Positions 42,842 through 47,812 of a stretch of 47,812 nt of DNA are shown here, in pieces (the first letter of the stretch is position 1; the number at the start of each line of letters is the position of its first letter). The notes below the pieces were generated by a model, which worked only from the letters and a program-made list of their open reading frames with translations, made no database searches and was not told the origin of the DNA. Made by a program: the position numbers and the translations under genes. Origin of the DNA: Mageeibacillus sp. UBA5436 (GTDB lineage: Bacteria > Bacillota > Clostridia > Saccharofermentanales > DTU023); the NCBI GenBank assembly GCA_002427545.1, contig DIRM01000039.1, forward strand, positions 1 through 47,812, read 5' to 3'.

Positions 42842-42870
42842 TTGCGAAAATGATATAGATAATGTATCAT
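42842..42870 (+). promoter_or_regulatory. Promoter of mreB
   Basis: TTGCGA (42842-42847), 17-base spacer, TATCAT (42865-42870; five of six consensus bases). It gives a leader of about 90 bases. A later weaker pair (TTGATT 42918, TACATA 42941) is possible. The rest of this 259-base gap shows nothing else. Confidence 0.5.
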
Positions 42871-42967
42871 CTATTCACTGTAAGGGTTCAAAGTTAATCA
42901 GATATTTTTTCTCTTACTTGATTTTAAATTTAATTCGTTTTACATAGATTTTCGAGGTAATCATTTC

Positions 42968-43975
42968 ATGGGATTAGGAATGAATATGGGCATTGATTTA
43001 GGTACTTCCAGTGTCCTCATTTATGTTCGTGGTAAAGGTATTGTCTTGCACGAACCATCAGTTGTTGCAATAAATTCGCGTTCAGGAAAAGTTTTAGCAG
43101 TAGGTGAAAGTGCAGCTTTAATGCTTGGCAGAACACCAGAAAATATAGAAGCTGTTAGACCTCTTAAAGATGGGGTAATTTCAGATTATAAAGTGACAGA
43201 AGTGATGTTGCGTGCTTTTATTAGTAAAGTATCAACAGGTTTTTTAGCTAGATATTTTAAGCCGTCTATTGTTGTTTGTGTGCCAACGGTTATTACACAA
43301 GTGGAACAAAGAGCAGTTGAAAATGCATGTCGTTATGCAGGGGCAAAACATGTTTATTTGATTAGAGAACCAATTGCCGCAGCGATAGGTTCTGGGATTG
43401 ATATTACTCAAGCCAATGGCTCCATGGTGGTTGATATTGGTGGTGGCACAACTGATATTGCTGTTATATCAATGTGTCAGCCAGTAGTGCATGATTCTTT
43501 AAAAATTGCAGGTAATGCTTTTGATCAGGCTATCATCAAATATGTTCGGCGTAAACATAATATATTAGTAGGTGACCAGACTGCTGAAGATTTAAAAATA
43601 AATATCGGTTGTGCTTATCCAAGAGAGCAAGAATTAAGCATGGAAGTTAGAGGACGTAATTTAATTACTGGAATGCCTGCTACTTTGACTTTAACAACAA
43701 CTGAAATGCTGGAAGCATTAGAAGAACCAGTAAATCAAATATTTGATGGTGTTCATAGTGTATTAGAACGGACACCACCAGAATTAATGGCAGATATTTC
43801 ACAAAGAGGAATTATGATGAGCGGTGGAGGTTCATTACTTTATGGTATTGATCGAATGCTCGAAGCAAAAGTTGGTGTGGAGATTACAGTAGCAGAAGAT
43901 CCAATTTCTTGTGTTGCGATAGGAACAGGTCTAGCCTTAAATATCATGGATAAATTTGATGCTATCACTGAATAA
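42968..43975 (+). CDS. mreB: Rod-shape determining actin homologue MreB/Mbl
   Basis: 335 residues, full-length bacterial actin. Phosphate-1 loop GIDLGTSSVLIYVRGKGIVL, connecting REPIAAAIGSGIDI, phosphate-2 VDIGGGTTDIAVISM, adenosine loop GIMMSGGGSLLYGIDRML. The N-terminus MGLGMNMG may act as a short membrane anchor. GAGGTAATC is the ribosome binding site. It directs cell-wall elongation together with MreCD and RodA, which are not in this window; a lone copy not followed by mreCD fits Mbl or MreBH-type paralogues as well as MreB. Confidence 0.93.
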   Translation: MGLGMNMGIDLGTSSVLIYVRGKGIVLHEPSVVAINSRSGKVLAVGESAALMLGRTPENIEAVRPLKDGVISDYKVTEVMLRAFISKVSTGFLARYFKPSIVVCVPTVITQVEQRAVENACRYAGAKHVYLIREPIAAAIGSGIDITQANGSMVVDIGGGTTDIAVISMCQPVVHDSLKIAGNAFDQAIIKYVRRKHNILVGDQTAEDLKINIGCAYPREQELSMEVRGRNLITGMPATLTLTTTEMLEALEEPVNQIFDGVHSVLERTPPELMADISQRGIMMSGGGSLLYGIDRMLEAKVGVEITVAEDPISCVAIGTGLALNIMDKFDAITE

Positions 43976-44018
43976 TTTTTTATGAATGATTGATTTTAAA
44001 GATTTTCAGTGCATTGGC

Positions 44019-44047
44019 TTGACCAAATGCAAGAAACAGTTTACTAT
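44019..44047 (+). promoter_or_regulatory. Promoter of rho
   Basis: TTGACC (44019-44024, five of six), 17-base spacer, TACTAT (44042-44047). The start near 44054 gives a leader of about 90 bases. A small stem GCATTGG/CCAAATGC (44011-44030) overlaps the -35 box. Confidence 0.55.
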
Positions 44048-44142
44048 TTTGTTTGTTCTGAGGAGTATTACCTAATTTTCTGAGAAATTAATCACTTTAA
44101 AATAAATACAAATTTAATCATTATCGACAAGAGGAGATTTTT

Positions 44143-46245
44143 ATGTCGCTACCTAAGCTCAAGGGGAAAACCAAGAGTGATCTCATCGAGATTGCACATT
44201 TAACGGGTTTACTTACTTCTAAAGAAACTAATCGCATGACGAAAGCTCAAATTTTAGAAGTTTTAGAAAATGCAGATGAGGAACATCAAAAACAAAAAGC
44301 GTTTTCTGAAGAAATAGAAAGCATTTTATCCCCTGAGACAAAAAAGACCGATACGGAAACAACAAAAAAGAAAACAACTAGAAAAACTCGTACGGCAAAA
44401 AAACCAAAAGAAGATACCAAAATTTCGGATCCAATAACTATCTCAGAAGATTCAAAACAAATTGAATTTTCTGAGATAGAAGAAGAATCTGTAGAATCTT
44501 TAGAGATTAAAAATACAGATAAAATTATTAAAGAAGAAGAGAAAAAGCCAGAAACTAAGTCTGAAGAAGTTGATGAAGCTGACGAGAAAAAAATTGTTTC
44601 TAAAGAAAAAAAAGAACCAGCAAAAAAACGAAATGTAAAATCCAAAAAAGAAATCTCAGAAGCAGAACCAGACTCCATGAAAGAAGTTGATGAAACTCAA
44701 TCAGAAACAAAATCTAAATCAACAGAAAAATCAAAAGTAACGGAAGAAACTCAAACAACAGATGAAACAAAATCAGAAGAAAAAACTGAAGTAACGGAAA
44801 AATCTGAACCATCTGAAAAAAAATCTGCAATAAGTACCAAAGATAATTCAAGTAAAAAAACTGAGAAACCTAACACTAAAGCAAGACGTGGAAAAGCGAA
44901 AGCTACTGAAAAGAAAATTATCGATCTTCCCGGTACTGAATCATCATCAAAAGATAAAAATGAAAATGACCAATCGGTTAAAGACAATTCTAAAAATAAA
45001 AAACAAGAAAAAATTGAAGAACAAGAAATAATTTGTGGTATTTTAGAAATTATGCCAGATAATTATGGCTTTTTACGTGTTGAAAATTATTTACAAAGTA
45101 ATCGTGATTTTTATGTTCCACCACAGTTTATCCGTCGTTTCAACTTGAGAAACGGTGATAAGATTGAAGGTCCAGCAAAAATTCAAAAGGATTCAGAAAA
45201 ATATCGAGCAATTAGCTATATTAACTTAGTAAATGATTTGCCTCCTGAACAAATGATTCATAGACCACATTTCGATCGTCTAACCCCGATTTATCCTAAT
45301 GAAAAATACAAATTGGAAACGCATTCTAAAGAATTGGCAACTAGAATGATTGATTTAATTTCACCAATTGGTAAAGGTCAAAGAGGTATGATTGTTTCAC
45401 CACCAAAAGCCGGTAAGACAATTCTTTTACAAAAAATTGCTAATTCGATTAGTATTAATAATCCAGATACTAAATTGTTTGTTCTTTTGATTGATGAAAG
45501 ACCAGAAGAAGTTACGGATATGCAACGTTCAATCAATGGTGAAGTTATATATTCTACTTTTGATAAAACACCTGAAAATCACGTTAAAATAACCGAATTA
45601 GTTTTAGAGAGGGCCATGCGACTTGTAGAATTAGGTCAAGATGTTGTTATCTTACTAGATAGTATTACACGTATGTCAAGGGCTTATAATTTAACCATTA
45701 ATCCAACAGGCAGAACATTATCTGGTGGTTTAGATCCTGGTGCTTTACATGGACCCAAACGTTTCTTTGGAGCTGCGAGAAATATTGAAAATGGTGGAAG
45801 TTTGACCATTATAGCAACAGCTTTAATTGAAACAGGCTCAAGAATGGATGAAGTTATCTTTGAAGAGTTTAAGGGCACAGGTAATATGGAAGTCGTACTT
45901 GATCGAAAATTAGCTGAAAAACGTGTATTCCCGGCAATTGATCTTAATAAATCAAGTACTCGAAGAGAAGATCTCTTGATGACAAAAGAAGAGCTTAATA
46001 CTGTTTGGGCAATGCGTAAAGCTTTTACAGGATCCGAAACTTTATCGGTTACAGAAACTGTAATTAATTTACTTTTAAAAACGAAAAGCAATGAACAATT
46101 TGCAAATTCAATTAGTGTTTCTCTTAAAGATAAAGATTTATTTGAAGCGATGCGTGGTAATCCTGTGATTACACCAAATACGAATGGAAATACAGCAGGA
46201 AATAATAATAATAATAATAGAGTCAACACAAACGGAATTAGATAA
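44143..46245 (+). CDS. rho: Transcription termination factor Rho with long N-terminal extension
   Basis: 700 residues, against roughly 420-430 for typical Rho. Residues 1-50 are a Rho N-domain (KSDLIEIAHLTGLL). Residues about 52-290 are a low-complexity insert of Lys, Glu, Ser and Thr. Then come the RNA-binding cold-shock-like domain (ICGILEIMPDNYGFLRV, residues 296 on), Walker A PPKAGKT (420-426), Walker B VVILLDSITRMSRAYN, the Q-loop/R-loop region and arginine finger area (TRREDLLM). The C-terminus carries NNNNNN (about 687-692) in an Asn-rich tail, encoded by an AAT run. GAGGAG precedes the ATG. It is the global hexameric RNA helicase for factor-dependent termination. Confidence 0.96.
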   Translation: MSLPKLKGKTKSDLIEIAHLTGLLTSKETNRMTKAQILEVLENADEEHQKQKAFSEEIESILSPETKKTDTETTKKKTTRKTRTAKKPKEDTKISDPITISEDSKQIEFSEIEEESVESLEIKNTDKIIKEEEKKPETKSEEVDEADEKKIVSKEKKEPAKKRNVKSKKEISEAEPDSMKEVDETQSETKSKSTEKSKVTEETQTTDETKSEEKTEVTEKSEPSEKKSAISTKDNSSKKTEKPNTKARRGKAKATEKKIIDLPGTESSSKDKNENDQSVKDNSKNKKQEKIEEQEIICGILEIMPDNYGFLRVENYLQSNRDFYVPPQFIRRFNLRNGDKIEGPAKIQKDSEKYRAISYINLVNDLPPEQMIHRPHFDRLTPIYPNEKYKLETHSKELATRMIDLISPIGKGQRGMIVSPPKAGKTILLQKIANSISINNPDTKLFVLLIDERPEEVTDMQRSINGEVIYSTFDKTPENHVKITELVLERAMRLVELGQDVVILLDSITRMSRAYNLTINPTGRTLSGGLDPGALHGPKRFFGAARNIENGGSLTIIATALIETGSRMDEVIFEEFKGTGNMEVVLDRKLAEKRVFPAIDLNKSSTRREDLLMTKEELNTVWAMRKAFTGSETLSVTETVINLLLKTKSNEQFANSISVSLKDKDLFEAMRGNPVITPNTNGNTAGNNNNNNRVNTNGIR

Positions 46246-46266
46246 AATCGAATAATGGAGAATTTT

Positions 46267-47301
46267 ATGCAAAATAAATCAATTTATTTAGCAGCTGGAT
46301 GTTTTTGGGGTGTTGAAGCTTATTTTCAAAAAATTGATGGTATTCTTCAAACTAAAGTTGGTTATGCCAATAGTAACATGAAAAATCCTGGCTATCATGA
46401 TGTTTGTTTAGGTAAAACTCATGCAGTTGAAACAACCTATCTTGAATATGATTTAGATAAAATCACTCTCGCTGAAATTTTGACACATTATTTTCGAATT
46501 GTTGATCCTGTTCGTATCGATGGACAAGGGAATGATCGTGGTAATCAGTATAGACCAGGCATTTATTATCAAGATGAAGAAGATTTTAATTTCATTTGTG
46601 ATTTCATTGAAGTCAAAAGAATAGACTATCAAAAGAGTATTGTTATAGAAGTTCTGCATTTAGAGAACTTTTATATAGCGGAAACGGAACATCAAAATTA
46701 TTTATTGAATAATCCAAGTGGATATTGTCATGTCGATTTAAATAAGGCTTTAAAACCTTTTAAACAGCTTGAATTAGAGCGAATGGCGCAAGCTAAAGAA
46801 TTATATAGCAAAAATATGCTAGATCCTAATAGGGCAATTCAATCAAAAAATGATGTAGAGAATCCTTATCAAAAAGAAATTGAGCAATTAACCACTTTAC
46901 AATATGCTGTAACACAACAAGCGGATACCGAAAGACCATTTAATAATTTATATGATCAACATTTTTCTGAAGGAATTTATGTTGACATTGTGAGTGGGGA
47001 ACCATTATTTAGTTCTATTGATAAATATGATTCAGGTTGTGGTTGGCCTGCTTTTACAAAGCCTATTGATAAGGAATCCGTACAATATTTTGAAGATACA
47101 AGTTTTAATCGCATAAGAACTGAAGTCAAAAGCCAAAAAGCTAATTCTCATCTTGGACATGTTTTTGCAGATGGACCAATTGAATCGGGTGGTTTACGTT
47201 ACTGCATTAATAGTGCTTCCTTGCGATTTATCCCTTTAGAAAAAATGGAAGAAGAAGGGTATGGTTCATTAATTCCTTTTGTGAAAAATAAATTGGATTA
47301 A
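46267..47301 (+). CDS. msrAB: Peptide methionine sulfoxide reductase MsrA-MsrB fusion
   Basis: 344 residues. The N-terminal MsrA domain has the catalytic Cys12 in AAGCFWGVEAYF, with FYIAETEHQNYL later. The C-terminal MsrB domain (about 205-344) has YVDIVSGEPLFSSIDKYDSG, GCGWPAFTKPI and the catalytic Cys in RYCINSASLRF; the zinc Cys pairs of some MsrBs are absent. It repairs S- and R-methionine sulfoxide in proteins. An ATG at 46255 is in frame, but GGAG (46257-46260) is placed six bases before the ATG at 46267. It follows rho by 21 bases and may share its transcript. Confidence 0.95.
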   Translation: MQNKSIYLAAGCFWGVEAYFQKIDGILQTKVGYANSNMKNPGYHDVCLGKTHAVETTYLEYDLDKITLAEILTHYFRIVDPVRIDGQGNDRGNQYRPGIYYQDEEDFNFICDFIEVKRIDYQKSIVIEVLHLENFYIAETEHQNYLLNNPSGYCHVDLNKALKPFKQLELERMAQAKELYSKNMLDPNRAIQSKNDVENPYQKEIEQLTTLQYAVTQQADTERPFNNLYDQHFSEGIYVDIVSGEPLFSSIDKYDSGCGWPAFTKPIDKESVQYFEDTSFNRIRTEVKSQKANSHLGHVFADGPIESGGLRYCINSASLRFIPLEKMEEEGYGSLIPFVKNKLD

Positions 47302-47325
47302 TATTTAGATTTTAATTTGAACATA

Positions 47326-47359
47326 AAAAAACAGATTAAGTAAAATTAATCTGTTTTTT
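47326..47359. terminator. Bidirectional terminator between msrAB and secG
   Basis: AAAAAACAGATTAA (47326-47339) and TTAATCTGTTTTTT (47346-47359) are exact complements around a six-base loop. The T-run serves msrAB and the A-run the convergent secG. Confidence 0.85.
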
Positions 47360-47382
47360 AAATATTTAATAATTTTTTAAAA

Positions 47383-47625
47383 TTACTTGGTGATTAAATA
47401 TAAAATAATAGTTAAAACAGCAAATAAGATTGCAAAAATAGCAGTTAATCTTTTTAGAATCTGATCTTTAGTTTTGGATTGACTATTACCAAAAAATGTA
47501 TCAGAACCACCTTGAATTGAACTACCTAAACCTTGTGAATTGCCTTCTTGCGAAATAACCAATCCGACTAAAACGATAGCGACAATAATTGTCAAAACAG
47601 AAATGATAATTGCTATTGTACCCAT
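47383..47625 (-). CDS. secG: Preprotein translocase subunit SecG
   Basis: 80 residues with two membrane helices: IISVLTIIVAIVLVGLVISQ, then the conserved loop GNSQGLGSSIQGGSDTFFGN, then ILKRLTAIFAILFAVLTIIL. The S(I/F)xGGSDTFFG motif is the SecG mark. It assists the SecYEG protein-conducting channel. TAGGAG lies a few bases before the ATG. Two tRNA genes lie upstream on the same strand. Confidence 0.93.
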   Translation of the reverse strand: MGTIAIIISVLTIIVAIVLVGLVISQEGNSQGLGSSIQGGSDTFFGNSQSKTKDQILKRLTAIFAILFAVLTIILYLITK

Positions 47626-47673
47626 TATGAACTCCTAAATATTCTATAATAAGAATATATGTCTTATAAAAGA

Positions 47674-47749
47674 TGGTGGGAGTTACAGGGCTCGAACCTG
47701 TGACCCCCTGCTTGTAAGGCAGGTGCTCTCCCAGCTGAGCTAAACTCCC
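47674..47749 (-). tRNA. tRNA-Val (anticodon TAC)
   Basis: Read on the minus strand: acceptor GGGAGTT/AACTCCC, D-arm with AGCTCAGCTGGGAGAGC, anticodon stem CCTGC/GCAGG with loop CTTACAA (anticodon TAC), T-arm with GGTTCGAGCC, discriminator A and an encoded CCA (47676-47674). All arms pair well. Confidence 0.96.
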
Positions 47750-47753
47750 ATCA

Positions 47754-47812
47754 TGGTGCCTGGTGTCGGAATCGAACCAACGACACGGGGATTTTCAGTC
47801 CCCTGCTCTACC
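47754..47812 (-). tRNA. tRNA-Phe (anticodon GAA), 5' part outside the window
   Basis: Read on the minus strand from the window edge: end of D-arm GGTAGAGCA, anticodon stem GGGGA/TCCCC with loop CTGAAAA (anticodon GAA), T-arm GTTGG-TTCGATT-CCGAC, acceptor 3' arm ACCAGGC, discriminator A and encoded CCA. About 17 bases at the 5' end lie beyond position 47812. It precedes tRNA-Val by four bases. Confidence 0.95.

Noticed and set aside
44286..44987. Ser/Phe/Val-rich open frames antisense to the rho insert
   Set aside because: They are the complement of Lys/Glu codons in the low-complexity insert; no initiation signals.
45684..46229. 181-codon open frame on the minus strand inside rho
   Set aside because: It is antisense to the most conserved part of Rho, has no ribosome binding site and a composition explained by the opposite strand.
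1..47812. CRISPR arrays, insertion sequences, integrase or phage genes
   Set aside because: No regularly spaced repeats, transposase or integrase motifs were seen in the window.

Overview
The window looks like chromosome of a low-GC Gram-positive bacterium (Firmicutes/Bacillota, probably an anaerobic clostridial-type lineage). The signs are an AT-rich sequence, strong GGAGG-type ribosome binding sites, lipoprotein signal peptides, ECF vitamin transporters under THF and TPP riboswitches, a CmpB-like membrane protein, a C_GCAxxG_C_C protein, and a clostridial-style Rho with a long N-terminal extension. The species cannot be fixed from sequence reading alone.

Layout. 1-4.3 kb: an AAA/DUF4143 ATPase, a stretch of decayed genes (one remnant resembles the C-terminus of the rRNA methyltransferase RlmD), then a polar amino-acid ABC importer operon that is visibly richer in G+C than its surroundings. 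4.3-10.9 kb: small surface, lipoprotein and unknown genes, a patatin-like hydrolase, a FecR-like gene broken by a one-base frameshift, and a YdcF-family protein. 11-15.5 kb: a polyprenol-kinase-like/CDF-like pair, a membrane protein with an unusual C-terminal domain, and a MATE exporter. 15.6-21.4 kb: a GNAT, two tandem MgtE magnesium channels, a flavin reductase, a C_GCAxxG_C_C protein and an aldehyde dehydrogenase. 21.4-29.6 kb: a phospholipase D-like protein preceded by a translationally coupled small ORF, a duplicated CmpB-like protein, an MFS transporter and a heterodimeric ABC exporter. 29.7-34.5 kb: two SDR enzymes, a THF riboswitch with a FolT-type folate transporter carrying an extra N-terminal membrane domain, a second YdcF protein and an HD hydrolase. 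34.5-37.4 kb: the metNIQ methionine importer operon. 37.4-47.8 kb: an unknown basic-tailed protein, an M29 aminopeptidase, TPP riboswitch-thiT, an NADH oxidase, a YitT-type protein, MreB, Rho, an MsrA-MsrB fusion, SecG, tRNA-Val and the 3' part of tRNA-Phe.

Most striking observation: in front of metNIQ there is no S-box or T-box. Instead there is a 22-codon leader ORF with an excellent Shine-Dalgarno sequence and five Met codons in six consecutive positions (MMMCMM). An intrinsic terminator follows, and the distal part of the leader ORF can pair with the entire 5' strand of that terminator. The spacing suits classical ribosome-mediated attenuation, with methionyl-tRNA as the sensed signal. 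Attenuation of this kind is well established for Trp, His, Leu, Ile/Val, Thr and Phe operons. A methionine version is, to my knowledge, not an established class and is the main candidate here for an undescribed system.

The window is strong in nutrient uptake control: methionine (leader peptide), folate (THF riboswitch with Shine-Dalgarno sequestration), thiamine (TPP riboswitch with a terminator whose 3' arm contains the Shine-Dalgarno sequence) and magnesium (two MgtE copies behind a long leader with no recognised riboswitch).
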